Program-made: the position numbers and the translations under genes | Shown here: positions 1 through 9,075 of the stretch, in pieces | Layout: each line of letters begins with the position of its first letter | Position numbering within the stretch: position 1 is the first letter of the stretch | The notes under the pieces: model-generated | Seen by the model: only the letters and a program-made list of their open reading frames with translations | What the model was told of the DNA's origin: nothing | The model's database searches: none | Assembly: GCA_040881985.1 (NCBI GenBank) | Contig: JBBECE010000033.1 | Coordinates: 1 to 64,000, forward strand | DNA length: 64,000 bases | Direction: 5' to 3' | DNA from: JBBECE01 sp040881985 | Lineage (GTDB): Bacteria > Pseudomonadota > Alphaproteobacteria > Rhizobiales > Devosiaceae

Positions 1-2
1 TC

Positions 3-173
3 CTCAGCGTGGCGCTGATGGGATTCGCGGCAATGGTGATTTCAAAGCTCCTGCAGCGGCACCGCTGGATCGCCTATCTGGGGCTCGCGGTGATCCTTTA
101 TGTGGCGCTCGACATGATCCGGCATGGCGGCACCGAAGTGTGGCCTTATGTGGCGGGGGCGCTGGTCATTTGA
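3..173 (+). CDS. TerC-family integral membrane protein, C-terminal end (partial)
   Basis: Only the last 56 codons are in the window; the gene begins upstream of base 1. The visible part has one hydrophobic stretch (LSVALMGFAAMVISKLL), a basic loop, and a second stretch containing WIAYLGLAVILYVALDMI followed by a short tail. The WIAYLGLAxILYVALxMI pattern is typical of the C-terminal helices of YkoY/YjbE-type TerC proteins, a family linked to metal (chiefly manganese) efflux. The family call rests on this short segment. The stop is TGA at 171-173. Downstream, 174-315 holds no recognised gene before the histidine kinase. Confidence 0.6.
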   Translation, partial: LSVALMGFAAMVISKLLQRHRWIAYLGLAVILYVALDMIRHGGTEVWPYVAGALVI

Positions 174-315
174 GCCCCTATACATATATTCCCGGTCCTT
201 CCGCTTAACCCGGAATCAAATCAGATGAACATAAGGTTTCCCCGCCGCAATGGCAGGGCGGCCGCGCTCCCGCCTCGTTCGGCGCGGACTGGCTGCCGGG
301 ATAGCTGGACTACAC

Positions 316-2892
316 ATGGACGCGGAGCCGAAGCCGTCGACCTCCAAGAGAGCCGGGAGGATAAAACGCGGGCGCAATTTCCCTCGCGTCGGCCGTGGCA
401 TGGCGATCTTCGTGCTCCTGGTGCCGCTGGTGGTCTCGCTGTTCAGCTGGAATGCGGCGCGACAGCAGGCCGAGGACCGCCGTCAGGAAACGTTCGATCA
501 CCTGGTTGCCGAAAGCGAGGCGGCACTCCTCAACCGCACGGCTGCCTACCTGCAGACCTTGAAGGCCGGAGCCGGATTTATCGCCGGCTCAATCGCGGTT
601 TCGCGTCCCGAATGGCGGAAGTTCGTCGATGCCCTTGGGCTCGCGACCTCGCTGCCCGGAATCAAGGGCATCGGAGTTGTCGACCTCGTGCCGGCGTCGC
701 GGCTCGAGCCCTACGCGGCGGAACAGCGACGGCTCAACCCAAGCTTTGAAATTCACCCCGCGGCCGGTGGTGGGGAGCATCTTGTCGTCCGTTATGCCGA
801 GCCCGAGGCGAGCAATCGCGGGATCGTCGGGTTCGATATCGGATCGGAGGACAGCTGGGTCGAAGCGGCGCTTCTGGCGCGTCAAACCGGGGCGGCGGCG
901 CTGAGCGATCCGGTCGGGGTGGGGGCGGCAAGCGAGTTCATGCTGCTCGAGCCGCTTTTCGATCCGCGCCTGCCAATCGCCACGCAGGCCGAGCGCCAGG
1001 CGGCAGCGCTGGGGTGGCTATTCGCCCGCTTTCCGGCCGATGGCTATTTCGGCGCGCTGACGAACGATCCCGGGGAAATGACCGCTCTCACCGTCTACCA
1101 GGGCGACCAACCGAACGCCGGCGAGCTCGTCTATTCAAGTCTTGACGCGGATCGCCAAGGGACTGCCGAGCGCCGCTTCACGGTGACGCGGCAGCTCGCG
1201 TTCATGCAGAAAAGCTTCACCCTCGTCTGGACAAGCACCCCCGGGTTCGAGGCGTCGGTCGCGAGCATGCTGCCAGAACTGATCCTCGCCGCGGGGTATC
1301 TCTTCACCGCACTTTTCGGGGCGTTGCTGATGACCTTTGCACGGCAGGCCGACATGGTGCGCCGGCAGGTGCGGCTCAAATCGCAGCAGCTCGCGGCCGG
1401 GGAGCGGCGCTACGGCGACATCCTCGCCAAAATGATGGACGGCATGGTCACCATCAACGAACGCGGTCTGATCGAGAGTTTCAATCCGGCCGCCGAACGG
1501 CTGTTCCTCTACCGGGCCGCGGAAGTCGTCGGCAAGAAAGCCTCAATGCTGCTGCCGCCGCCGTACCGAGAGACGCTCGAGGGCGATTTCAGGGACCACA
1601 AGGCAACCGGGAAAGCCGCCCTTATCGGCAGCCGCCGGGAACTTGAAGGGCTGCGCAAGGACGGTTCGCTCTTCCCGCTCGAACTGTCGATCAGCGAGGT
1701 TCATCACGGCGAGCGCCGGTTCCTGTGCGGGTTTATCCGCGACATCACTGAGCTCAAGCGGATGGAACAGTTGAAATCGGACTTCGTGTCGATGGTCAGC
1801 CACGAGCTTAGAACGCCGCTGACCTCGATCCGCGGCTCGCTGGGGCTGATCGCCGGCACCCAGACCGGAGCGCTGTCCCCGCGCGTCGGCCAACTGATCG
1901 ACATTGCGCTGTCCAACAGCGAGCGGCTGATCCTGCTGCTCAACGACATTCTTGACCTCGACAAGGTGGCCTCGGGCCGGATGGAATTCGCCTATACGAT
2001 CGAGGATCTCGGCAAGCAGGCCGAACAGGCCGCCATCGCCAATCGCGCCTACGCGGAGCGCTATCGGGTCGAACTGAAGCCGACCCAGATCGCCTCGCTG
2101 AAAGTGAGGATTGACGCGGCGCGGCTGATGCAGGTGATGTCAAACCTCATTTCCAACGCAGTCAAGCATTCCCCCGAAGGCGGCACGGTCGAGATTTCGG
2201 TGGCGCGAGCCAACGGCCGGGCGCGGCTGTCGGTCGTCGACCATGGCGAGGGAATTCCGGAGGAATTCCGCAACCGCATCTTCAGCCGCTTCGCGCAGTC
2301 GAATACCACGCTGACGCGCGAGCGCGGGGGCACGGGCCTCGGGCTGTCCATCGCGCTGCAGATCGTCGAGCAACTGGGCGGCGGCATCGATTTTTCGTCC
2401 TCGACCGGCAACGGCACGACGTTCTGGGTCGACCTGCCGATCGCCGACGAGGCGGCGGCTGCCGCCAGGGTGCCGGCGCCCGACCGGCGGCCGGCCGTCG
2501 CGGGTCTGGCGTTGGCACGAGTGCTCTATGTCGCCGATGACGGGGATTTCAGCCGGGTGCTGGAAGCGGCGTTGAGCGGGTCGGCGCGGCTTGTCACCAC
2601 GACCAGCCTGCGCGACGCCGAATGGCTGCTGCAGGGCGAAAAATTCGCGGTGGTCGTCGCCGATATGACCAGGCCGGGCGGGTTAGGCGAGCGACTGATC
2701 AACGACCCGCAGCCGCTGCTCGACGCGGCGGAGATTCCGGTCCTGGTGCTGGCCGCGGCCAACGGACTGCCCCCGCTTAATCAAGAGATCGAATTGGTGC
2801 TGGTGCGTTCGCACGTCTCGGTCCGCGAAATCGTCCGCGCCATCGCGAAACTGATCGAACCCGAGGCCGGAGAGAGCAAATGGGCGAGCTGA
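316..2892 (+). CDS. CHASE-PAS hybrid sensor histidine kinase
   Basis: Membrane sensor kinase of about 858 residues. In order: a basic N-terminus, a first membrane helix (MAIFVLLVPLVVSLFSW), a periplasmic CHASE domain (roughly residues 60-240), a second helix (ILAAGYLFTALFGALL), a PAS domain (DGMVTINERGLIESFNPAAE), then HisKA with the phospho-accepting His in VSMVSHELRTPLTSI. The HATPase has N box NLISNAVKHS and G boxes DHGEGIP and GGTGLGLSIA. A degenerate receiver-like domain closes the protein (VADDGD, then VVVADM). The start is uncertain: ATG 316 gives a compact basic N-terminus, but ATG 250 is also open, and ATG 400 begins the first membrane helix itself. It overlaps the response-regulator gene by 13 bases, so the two are probably translationally coupled partners. 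CHASE domains sense small extracellular molecules; the ligand is unknown. Confidence 0.9.
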   Translation: MDAEPKPSTSKRAGRIKRGRNFPRVGRGMAIFVLLVPLVVSLFSWNAARQQAEDRRQETFDHLVAESEAALLNRTAAYLQTLKAGAGFIAGSIAVSRPEWRKFVDALGLATSLPGIKGIGVVDLVPASRLEPYAAEQRRLNPSFEIHPAAGGGEHLVVRYAEPEASNRGIVGFDIGSEDSWVEAALLARQTGAAALSDPVGVGAASEFMLLEPLFDPRLPIATQAERQAAALGWLFARFPADGYFGALTNDPGEMTALTVYQGDQPNAGELVYSSLDADRQGTAERRFTVTRQLAFMQKSFTLVWTSTPGFEASVASMLPELILAAGYLFTALFGALLMTFARQADMVRRQVRLKSQQLAAGERRYGDILAKMMDGMVTINERGLIESFNPAAERLFLYRAAEVVGKKASMLLPPPYRETLEGDFRDHKATGKAALIGSRRELEGLRKDGSLFPLELSISEVHHGERRFLCGFIRDITELKRMEQLKSDFVSMVSHELRTPLTSIRGSLGLIAGTQTGALSPRVGQLIDIALSNSERLILLLNDILDLDKVASGRMEFAYTIEDLGKQAEQAAIANRAYAERYRVELKPTQIASLKVRIDAARLMQVMSNLISNAVKHSPEGGTVEISVARANGRARLSVVDHGEGIPEEFRNRIFSRFAQSNTTLTRERGGTGLGLSIALQIVEQLGGGIDFSSSTGNGTTFWVDLPIADEAAAAARVPAPDRRPAVAGLALARVLYVADDGDFSRVLEAALSGSARLVTTTSLRDAEWLLQGEKFAVVVADMTRPGGLGERLINDPQPLLDAAEIPVLVLAAANGLPPLNQEIELVLVRSHVSVREIVRAIAKLIEPEAGESKWAS

Positions 2893-3278
2893 AATCGGTC
2901 CTCTGTGTCGACGACGACAAGGACATTCTGGAAGTGGCGCGGATGACGCTGGAGGTGGTGGCCGATTTCGATGTCACCACCTGCTCGAACGGGCTCGCGG
3001 CGATCGAATTAGCCAGGGAAATCAATCCCGATCTGATCCTCCTCGACGTGATGATGCCGGGAATCGACGGGCCGATGACGCTGAAGCGAATCCAGTCCGA
3101 TCCAAAGATCACCTCGATCCCGGTAGTGATGATCACCGCCAGGGTGCAACACCATGAAATATCGAAATATTTCGACATCGGCGCGGCGGGGGTGATCCCC
3201 AAGCCGTTCGATCCGATGACTCTGCATCTCGAACTCAAGGCGATCTGGAAGGACTGGCAAGTGCCTGAAACTATTTAA
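2880..3278 (+). CDS. Receiver-only response regulator (CheY-like)
   Basis: A 132-residue protein consisting of one receiver domain without an output domain. The acidic pair is in CVDDDKD near residue 11, the phospho-accepting Asp is in LILLDVMMPGIDG, the Thr/Ser switch is in VVMITAR, and the conserved Lys is in VIPKPFDP. It starts inside the end of the kinase gene (13-base overlap) and is the obvious phosphorelay partner, probably carrying signal to a separate output protein not seen here. It converges on the ribokinase gene with only two bases between the stop codons. Confidence 0.92.
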   Translation: MGELKSVLCVDDDKDILEVARMTLEVVADFDVTTCSNGLAAIELAREINPDLILLDVMMPGIDGPMTLKRIQSDPKITSIPVVMITARVQHHEISKYFDIGAAGVIPKPFDPMTLHLELKAIWKDWQVPETI

Positions 3279-3280
3279 TT

Positions 3281-4189
3281 TTATTCCAGAATCTCGGCGA
3301 CTTCGGAACGCGTCGGCATGGACGGGCCGCCGCCGGGCCGGGTGGTCGAGATCGCGGCGGCGGCATTGGCAAATCGCATTGCCGAGTCAATGGGTTGACC
3401 GGAATCGAGGGCGCTGGCCAAGGCCCCGCAGAAGCAGTCACCGGCCCCCGTAGTATCGCGGACTTTCACATTGTAACCCGCATATTCCAGTAACTTCTGC
3501 CATGTCACCGCCACCGCTCCCATCTTGCCGAGGGTGACGACGACGGCCTGGCCGGAACGAGCAATGAGGGTGCGGGCGAGGCGCGCGATTTCGGCGGGCT
3601 CGTCGAGCGGGGTGGCGGCGCCGGCAAAAGCGGCAAGCTCGGTCTCATTGACGATCAGGTAATCGGGGTGACCGAAGAGCGATCGCGCCGCGACGACCGA
3701 GGGGGCGGCGTTGAGAATGCGGATGCCGGCCTTCGCGGCGGGGCTCGAAAAGAACGCCTCGACTGCTTCGACCGGAACCTCGAGCTGACTCAAAAACACC
3801 CGATGTTTTCCGGGCGCCGCACCCGCGACCGAGGCGGGCGAGATCGCGTGGTTGGCGCCGGGGACGACGACAATCGAATTCTCGCCGTCCCGGGCGACGC
3901 AGATGAACGCCTGACCGGTGGCTTCGCCTTCGAGCCGGGCGACGGCATCTGTCCTGACACCCGACTCGTTGAGATAGGCGAGGAGCGTTTCGCCGAATGC
4001 GTCCCTGCCAACCGCGCCGATGAGGCTGGTGGGAGAGCCGAGGCGGGCCGAGGCGATGGCTTGATTGGAGCCCTTGCCGCCGGGAAAATGCGCCAGCTTC
4101 GCCCCGGAAATCGTCTCGCCGGGCCGCGGCAGATGGCCGACCGAGAGCACGATATCCATGTTGAGGGAGCCGAGGATCGCAACGCTCAC
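3281..4189 (-). CDS. rbsK: Ribokinase (PfkB family sugar kinase)
   Basis: 302 residues, the usual ribokinase length. The N-terminal PfkB signature (GSLNMDIVLSVGHLPRPGET followed by a GGKGSNQA motif) and the C-terminal DTTGAGDCFCGALA motif, which carries the catalytic Asp and the anion hole, are both intact. It would phosphorylate ribose, or a nucleoside-derived pentose, at the 5-position in the cytoplasm. The next gene in the same direction, an esterase, starts upstream at 4832 with 19 bases between them, so the two may share a transcript. No ribose transporter is adjacent; the closest ribose-type importer is 30 kb away. Confidence 0.88.
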   Translation of the reverse strand: MSVAILGSLNMDIVLSVGHLPRPGETISGAKLAHFPGGKGSNQAIASARLGSPTSLIGAVGRDAFGETLLAYLNESGVRTDAVARLEGEATGQAFICVARDGENSIVVVPGANHAISPASVAGAAPGKHRVFLSQLEVPVEAVEAFFSSPAAKAGIRILNAAPSVVAARSLFGHPDYLIVNETELAAFAGAATPLDEPAEIARLARTLIARSGQAVVVTLGKMGAVAVTWQKLLEYAGYNVKVRDTTGAGDCFCGALASALDSGQPIDSAMRFANAAAAISTTRPGGGPSMPTRSEVAEILE

Positions 4190-4208
4190 CCTGTTCTCCC
4201 CTCGCCCC

Positions 4209-4832
4209 TCACGTCCGGGCGCGGTCGATGATGCTTCGCGCCCCGCCGATCTCTTCGTCGCTGACCCGGTGGGTGCGGTCGGGGAAGATTTGCACTTTCA
4301 CCGAAGCGCCGGATGAGTTGAGCCAGGCGATCGTCTCGCGGGCGCGGGCGACGGGGATCCATTCGTCGATTTCGGACGATGAATAATAGACCGGCATGCC
4401 GGCAAGCTCGGAACGGACGGGCCAGCGGGTGCCCGCAGGCCCGATCAGGCCACCAGTGAGAATTATCGCGCCGGCATAATGGCGCGGGTGGCGCGCCAGA
4501 TATTCGGAGGTCAGACACGCGCCCTGCGAGAAGCCGCCGACGACGATCCCGGTTTCGGGCACGCCTCCGGCCATCAGGCGGCTCACCGCGCGGTCGTAAT
4601 GGGCGAGCGCGGCGGAAAGCCACGGCTCGTTGTCGGCGAACGGCGACATGAAAGGCTTCGGGTACCAGGTCCCTTCATCGGCCTTGAGAAAGACGAAGCG
4701 GACATTGTCGAGCCCGAAGCCGGCGGCGAGATTGCGCATGTCGGCGGGCGAGCCGCCGCGGCCATGGGCGAGGACAATTGCCAGGTCGGGATGATCGCCG
4801 ACGACCCATTCTTCGGGGCGAGCTTCGTGCAT
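4209..4832 (-). CDS. Alpha/beta-hydrolase, phospholipase/carboxylesterase family
   Basis: 207-residue cytosolic serine hydrolase. The nucleophile elbow GGFSQGAC carries the catalytic Ser. A charge-relay Asp is likely in SSEIDEWIPV and the His in DRTHRVSDEE, the spacing seen in the carboxylesterase/lysophospholipase group (Pfam Abhydrolase_2; YpfH and MhqD-like). An early HGRGG motif forms the oxyanion side. The substrate cannot be told from sequence. It sits between ribokinase and aldehyde dehydrogenase on the same strand, nine bases from the latter, so it is probably part of that transcript and may hydrolyse an ester or amide made in the same pathway. Confidence 0.82.
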   Translation of the reverse strand: MHEARPEEWVVGDHPDLAIVLAHGRGGSPADMRNLAAGFGLDNVRFVFLKADEGTWYPKPFMSPFADNEPWLSAALAHYDRAVSRLMAGGVPETGIVVGGFSQGACLTSEYLARHPRHYAGAIILTGGLIGPAGTRWPVRSELAGMPVYYSSSEIDEWIPVARARETIAWLNSSGASVKVQIFPDRTHRVSDEEIGGARSIIDRART

Positions 4833-4841
4833 GGGCGAAAC

Positions 4842-6302
4842 CTAGCCGCCTGGCTTCTGGTGGTTGAAGATCACGGTCTTGGCGACGGTGAATTCCCTCA
4901 GCGATTCCATGCCCTTCTCGCGGCCGTGGCCGGAGTGCCTGAAGCCGCCGAACGGCAGTTCAACGCCGCCGCCGGCGCCGTAGCCGTTGATGAAGACCTG
5001 GCCGGCGCGGATCGCCTTGGCCATGCGCATCTGGCGGCCGCCGTTCTCGGTCCACACCCCGGCGACAAGGCCGAAGGCGGTCCCGTTGGCGATGCGGATG
5101 GCATCGTCTTCATCCTTGAAGGGAATGGCGGCGAGGACCGGGCCGAAGACTTCCTCCTGGGCGAGCATGTGATCTGGCGGGACGCGATCAAGCAAAGTCG
5201 GGGCGATGTAAAATCCGCTTGCCGGAGCGCGCGGATCGAGCGTGCCGGTGGCGACCGTGACGATCTTGTCTTGTTTGGCGCGGGCGAGGAATTTCTCAAC
5301 GCGGGCTTTCTGCTCGGCGGAAATCAGCGGGCCGCAATCGAGATCGAGGTTGTGCGGGCCGGTCTTCAGCGCCCGGAAGCGGTCCCCCAGCACTTTCATG
5401 AATTCGGGATAAATTTTTTCTTCGATCAGCGCCCGGCTGCCGGCCGAGCAGGTCTGGCCGGCGTTCTGGACGATGGCGTTAACGATGGCGTCGGTCGCGC
5501 GATTCAGGTCGGCGTCGGCGAAAACGATCTGCGGCGACTTGCCGCCGAGTTCGAGGACGCACGGCACGTGGTTCCTGGCCGCGGCCTGCTGGACGAGCGT
5601 GCCGACTTCCGGCGAGCCGGTGAACGACAACAGATCGATGCCGGGATTGGCGGCGAGCGCGGCGCCGGATTCCTCGCCGAGGCCGGTGACAAGATTGAGC
5701 GTGCCCGGCGGCAGGCCCGCCTCGGCGAAGAGCTCGGTCATGCTGATGGTGCTCAGGCAGGCTTCCTCGGCGGGTTTGACGACGACCGCATTGCCGGCGG
5801 CGAGTGAGGCAGCAACGGTGCGCGCGAACATTTGCGCCGGATAATTCCACGGAATGATGTGGGCGGTGACCCCGCGCGGCTCGCGCAGCACCATCACCTG
5901 ATAGCCGGTGAGAAACGGGATGGTATCGCCCATGATCTTGTCGGCGGCCCCGGCATAGAATTCGAAATAACGGGCGGCGACCGCGATGTCGTTCCTGGCT
6001 TGTTTCATCGGCTTGCCGGCATCGCGCGCCTCGAGGTCGGCGAGCTCGCCGGCGTTGGCAAGGATCAGCGCGCTCATTCTTCCGAGTGCCCGGCCGCGTT
6101 CGACGGCAGTCGTAGCGCCCCATTTGCCCTCGAAGGCGGCGCGCGCCGCGGCGACTGCGCGATCGATATCGGGCGCGGTGCCGCGGGCGATCTCGGCGAA
6201 TTGTTTGCCGTCGGACGGGGCGATCATCGCGATCGTCTTGCCCGAGGCGGGGGCGACCCATTTGCCGTTGATGAAGTTGAGAGGTCTTGGATATGCCGAC
6301 AT
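4842..6302 (-). CDS. NAD(P)-dependent aldehyde dehydrogenase
   Basis: 486 residues, typical for the ALDH superfamily. It shows the cofactor-binding PWNYPAQMFART motif, the general-base Glu in LELGGKSPQI, and the catalytic Cys in NAGQTCSAGSR. The N-terminus reads FINGKWVAPASGKT. It oxidises an aldehyde to the acid in the cytoplasm. Upstream in the same direction lie an iron-type alcohol dehydrogenase, a glutamine-synthetase-like ligase and an amine-type permease, so its likely substrate is the aldehyde made by the alcohol dehydrogenase. A long hairpin-forming repeat (6373-6459) separates it from that gene and may lower its expression. Confidence 0.92.
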   Translation of the reverse strand: MSAYPRPLNFINGKWVAPASGKTIAMIAPSDGKQFAEIARGTAPDIDRAVAAARAAFEGKWGATTAVERGRALGRMSALILANAGELADLEARDAGKPMKQARNDIAVAARYFEFYAGAADKIMGDTIPFLTGYQVMVLREPRGVTAHIIPWNYPAQMFARTVAASLAAGNAVVVKPAEEACLSTISMTELFAEAGLPPGTLNLVTGLGEESGAALAANPGIDLLSFTGSPEVGTLVQQAAARNHVPCVLELGGKSPQIVFADADLNRATDAIVNAIVQNAGQTCSAGSRALIEEKIYPEFMKVLGDRFRALKTGPHNLDLDCGPLISAEQKARVEKFLARAKQDKIVTVATGTLDPRAPASGFYIAPTLLDRVPPDHMLAQEEVFGPVLAAIPFKDEDDAIRIANGTAFGLVAGVWTENGGRQMRMAKAIRAGQVFINGYGAGGGVELPFGGFRHSGHGREKGMESLREFTVAKTVIFNHQKPGG

Positions 6303-6372
6303 GAACGTCTCCTCGCAGCCCTAGACAAATCGGGACGGCGGGCAAGTCAAGGGGTGGGCCTGATCTCACCTC

Positions 6373-6459
6373 CCCCAGAAAGGGGAGGTCGGCGCGCAGC
6401 GCCGGGAGGGGGTTGAACTCGCCCGATCAACCCCCGCCCTACCCTCCCCCTTTCTGGGG
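6373..6459. repeat. Nested 87-bp intergenic palindrome
   Basis: Outer arms of 13 bases match perfectly in inverted orientation (6373-6385 CCCCAGAAAGGGG and 6447-6459). An inner pair of nine bases is also inverted (6408-6416 and 6427-6435). In RNA this folds into a long two-part hairpin. It lies in the 162-base gap between the alcohol dehydrogenase stop and the aldehyde dehydrogenase start, so it would be inside the transcript. The form fits a REP/RUP-like dispersed intergenic element or an mRNA-stabilising/attenuating stem; there is no clear T-run for a plain terminator. Confidence 0.75.
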
Positions 6460-6464
6460 AAGGG

Positions 6465-7625
6465 TTAGGAGAGATCCCCCGCCATCGCCCGGTCGAAGAT
6501 TTCCAATGCCAAGTCGCGGGTGAGTTTAAGCGGATTACCGCCGGCGGTCGGATCGAGGATGGCCATATCGGCGATCTCCTCGCGCCGGCCGGCGGGAATT
6601 TTGAAGTCGGCCAAGGTATGGGGCACCTTCAGCGCGGCGCGGAGCGAAAGCGTCGCCTCGAGGAAGGCGTCGAAGGAGGACTTGAGGCCCAGATATGCCG
6701 CGAGCCGCCCGATCCGCGCCTCGATCGCGGCGCGGTTGACGACCAGCACATAGGGCATGAAGACGCCGTTGGTCGTGCCGTGATGGGTCTCGTAGAGGGC
6801 ACCGACCGGGTGCGACAGCGAGTGAATCGCCCCCAGCCCCTTCTGGAAGGCGGCGGCGCCCATGGCGGCGGCGGCCATCATGTTGCCGCGCGCCTCGAGG
6901 TTTTTGGGGTCGGCAAAAACCTTCGGCAGATTCTCGAAAACCAGGCGAATGCCTTCCACCGCGATGCCGTCGGCGATCGGATGAAAACCGGGCGAGCAAT
7001 AGGCTTCGAGGCAATGGGCGAGCGCGTCCATCCCGGTGCCGACGGTGATGGAGGGCGGCATGCCGACGGTCAGTTCGGGGTCGGCGATGACGATTTTTGG
7101 CATCATCAGCGGATGGAAGATGACCTTCTTGGTGTGGGTCGCTTCGTTGGTGATGACCCCGGCGCGGCCGACTTCCGAGCCGGTGCCGGCGGTCGTCGGC
7201 ACGGCAATAATGGGCGCGATGGCTTTCGGGTCGGCGCGGGTCCACCAGTCGCCGATATCCTCGAAGTCCCACATCGGGCGGGTCTGGCCGGCCATGAAGG
7301 CGATGACCTTGCCGGTGTCGAGCCCCGAGCCGCCGCCGAAGGCGATGACGCCGTCATGGTCGCCGCTGCGGAAGATGCTGAGGCCGGCCTCGACATTGGC
7401 GGCGACCGGGTTGGGTTTGACGTCGGAGAAAAGTTTGACCGGAACACCGGCGGCGGCAAGGAGATCGAGGGTCGCCTGGGTGACCGGGAGCGTCGCGAGC
7501 CCGGCATCGGTGACAAAAAGCGGCCGCGAGATGCCGGCGACTTTCAGCGCCTCGGGCAGTTCCTTGATGCGGCCGGCGCCAAAGCGCACCGAAGTCGGAT
7601 AGTTCCAGTTGGCGGAGATGGGCAT
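6465..7625 (-). CDS. Iron-containing alcohol dehydrogenase
   Basis: 386 residues, the usual size of group III alcohol dehydrogenases. The NAD-binding GGGSGLDTGK loop is near residue 98. The metal site is visible as the Asp/His of MDALAHCLEAYCSP and the downstream HSLSHPVGALYETHHGTTNG. The enzyme would interconvert an alcohol and aldehyde in the cytoplasm. The start ATG at 7625 follows the ligase gene by 11 bases, so the two are co-transcribed. Beside a glutamine-synthetase-like ligase and an ethanolamine-type permease, a gamma-glutamylated amino alcohol is a reasonable substrate, but this is inference from context. Confidence 0.92.
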   Translation of the reverse strand: MPISANWNYPTSVRFGAGRIKELPEALKVAGISRPLFVTDAGLATLPVTQATLDLLAAAGVPVKLFSDVKPNPVAANVEAGLSIFRSGDHDGVIAFGGGSGLDTGKVIAFMAGQTRPMWDFEDIGDWWTRADPKAIAPIIAVPTTAGTGSEVGRAGVITNEATHTKKVIFHPLMMPKIVIADPELTVGMPPSITVGTGMDALAHCLEAYCSPGFHPIADGIAVEGIRLVFENLPKVFADPKNLEARGNMMAAAAMGAAAFQKGLGAIHSLSHPVGALYETHHGTTNGVFMPYVLVVNRAAIEARIGRLAAYLGLKSSFDAFLEATLSLRAALKVPHTLADFKIPAGRREEIADMAILDPTAGGNPLKLTRDLALEIFDRAMAGDLS

Positions 7626-7636
7626 TTTGTCCCCGG

Positions 7637-9001
7637 TCAGGAACGCTCGAAGCCGCGCATCAGTTCCCAGTCGGTGACGCGGCGGTCATATTCGAACTGT
7701 TCCCATTCGGCGGTGTGAAGGTAATGTTCCATCACCGCCTCGCCGAACGCCTCGTGCAGCATTTTCGATTTGCGCATGGCGGCAATCGCGTCGCGCAGGG
7801 TTTTCGGCACCTCGCGCAGCCGTTTGCCCTGATAAGCGTCACCCGAAAAGGCCGCTTCGAGCTCGCGCTTTTCCTCGATTCCGTCGAGGCCGGCGGCGAG
7901 CAGCGCCGCGAAGGCGAGATAGGGATTGAGATCGGCGCCCCCGATCCGGCATTCGACGCGGACGGATTTGGTCGAGCCGCCGACGAGCCGGAAGCCGGCG
8001 GTGCGGTTGTCGTGGCTCCAGATCGCCTTGGTGGGCGCGAAGGTGCCGACCTGGAAGCGCTTGTAGGAATTGACGTAGGGCGCGAGGAACCAGGTGATTT
8101 CCTGGGCGTGGGCGAGAAGCCCGGCCATGAAATGCCGCATCGTCTGCGACATGGCGTGCTCGGCCTTGGGGTCGTAGAAGACATTCCTGCCCGAGGCGTT
8201 GGCGAGCGACATGTGGATATGGCTCGAATTGCCGGCCAACCCATAATTCCATTTGGCCATGAAGGTCACGGCTTTGCCCTGGGCCGAGGCGATTTCCTTG
8301 ATCGCGGTCTTCAGGATCGTGTGGCGGTCGGCCATTTCGAGGGCTTCGGCGTAGCGGATATTGATCTCCTCCTGGCCGGGACCCCATTCGCCCTTGGAGT
8401 TCTCGACCGGAATGCCCGAAGCGTCGAGATGGCGCCGCACGGCGCGCATCACCGCTTCTTCCTTGGTGGTCTGGAAGATGTGGTAGTCCTGGATGTAGTA
8501 GCCGGCGGTGGTAAGCCCGGAATAGCGCTTGTCGAAGGCGGCGCGGTAGGAATCGTCGAAAAGATAAAATTCAAGCTCGGAAGCGAAGTTGGCGGTGAGC
8601 CCCATCGCCTCGAGCCGCTTCAACTGGGTGCGCAGGATGCCGCGGGGGCTGTGCGGGATGGGATGGCGGTGGTGATGGTCGAGGACGTCGGCGAGGACCA
8701 GCGCGGTCCCTTCGAGCCAAGCGGCGCGGCGCAGCGTTGAAAGGTCGGGCTTCAGGACGAAGTCGCCGTAGCCTTTTTCCCAATTGGCGGCCCGATAACC
8801 GGGCACCGGCTCCATGTCGATGTCGTTGGCCAAAAGGTAATCGCAGCCGTGGGTTTCCTCATGCGCGGACTCGAGGAAATACGTGGCGTGGAACCGCTTG
8901 CCGATCAGCCGGCCCTGCATGTCGGGGAAGGCGACGAGGACGGTGTCGATCGTGCCCTTGGCGACATCGGCCTTGAGCGCCTCGAGCGAATAGGCCGCCA
9001 C
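7637..9001 (-). CDS. Glutamine synthetase family protein (gamma-glutamyl-amine ligase type)
   Basis: 454 residues, matching the GS-type III/PuuA-like ligases rather than a housekeeping GlnA. It has a short beta-grasp N-terminus (VLVAFPDMQGRLIGKR), a metal-binding Glu in ASELEFYLFDD, the GPGQEEINIRY motif, the ATP-site stretch TFMAKWNYGLAGNSSHIHMS, and a late arginine-rich RVECRIGGADLNPYLA segment. Enzymes of this group join glutamate to amines such as putrescine, ethanolamine or isopropylamine using ATP. The adjacent APC permease, alcohol dehydrogenase and aldehyde dehydrogenase point to an amino alcohol or amine as substrate, not ammonia. Confidence 0.88.
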   Translation of the reverse strand: MAAYSLEALKADVAKGTIDTVLVAFPDMQGRLIGKRFHATYFLESAHEETHGCDYLLANDIDMEPVPGYRAANWEKGYGDFVLKPDLSTLRRAAWLEGTALVLADVLDHHHRHPIPHSPRGILRTQLKRLEAMGLTANFASELEFYLFDDSYRAAFDKRYSGLTTAGYYIQDYHIFQTTKEEAVMRAVRRHLDASGIPVENSKGEWGPGQEEINIRYAEALEMADRHTILKTAIKEIASAQGKAVTFMAKWNYGLAGNSSHIHMSLANASGRNVFYDPKAEHAMSQTMRHFMAGLLAHAQEITWFLAPYVNSYKRFQVGTFAPTKAIWSHDNRTAGFRLVGGSTKSVRVECRIGGADLNPYLAFAALLAAGLDGIEEKRELEAAFSGDAYQGKRLREVPKTLRDAIAAMRKSKMLHEAFGEAVMEHYLHTAEWEQFEYDRRVTDWELMRGFERS

Positions 9002-9075
9002 GATGGAAAACTCCTGCTACGGCGAATGAACGAACGGGGCCGCGGATCGCGCCGCGGCCCCGGATTTGCGCCGGC

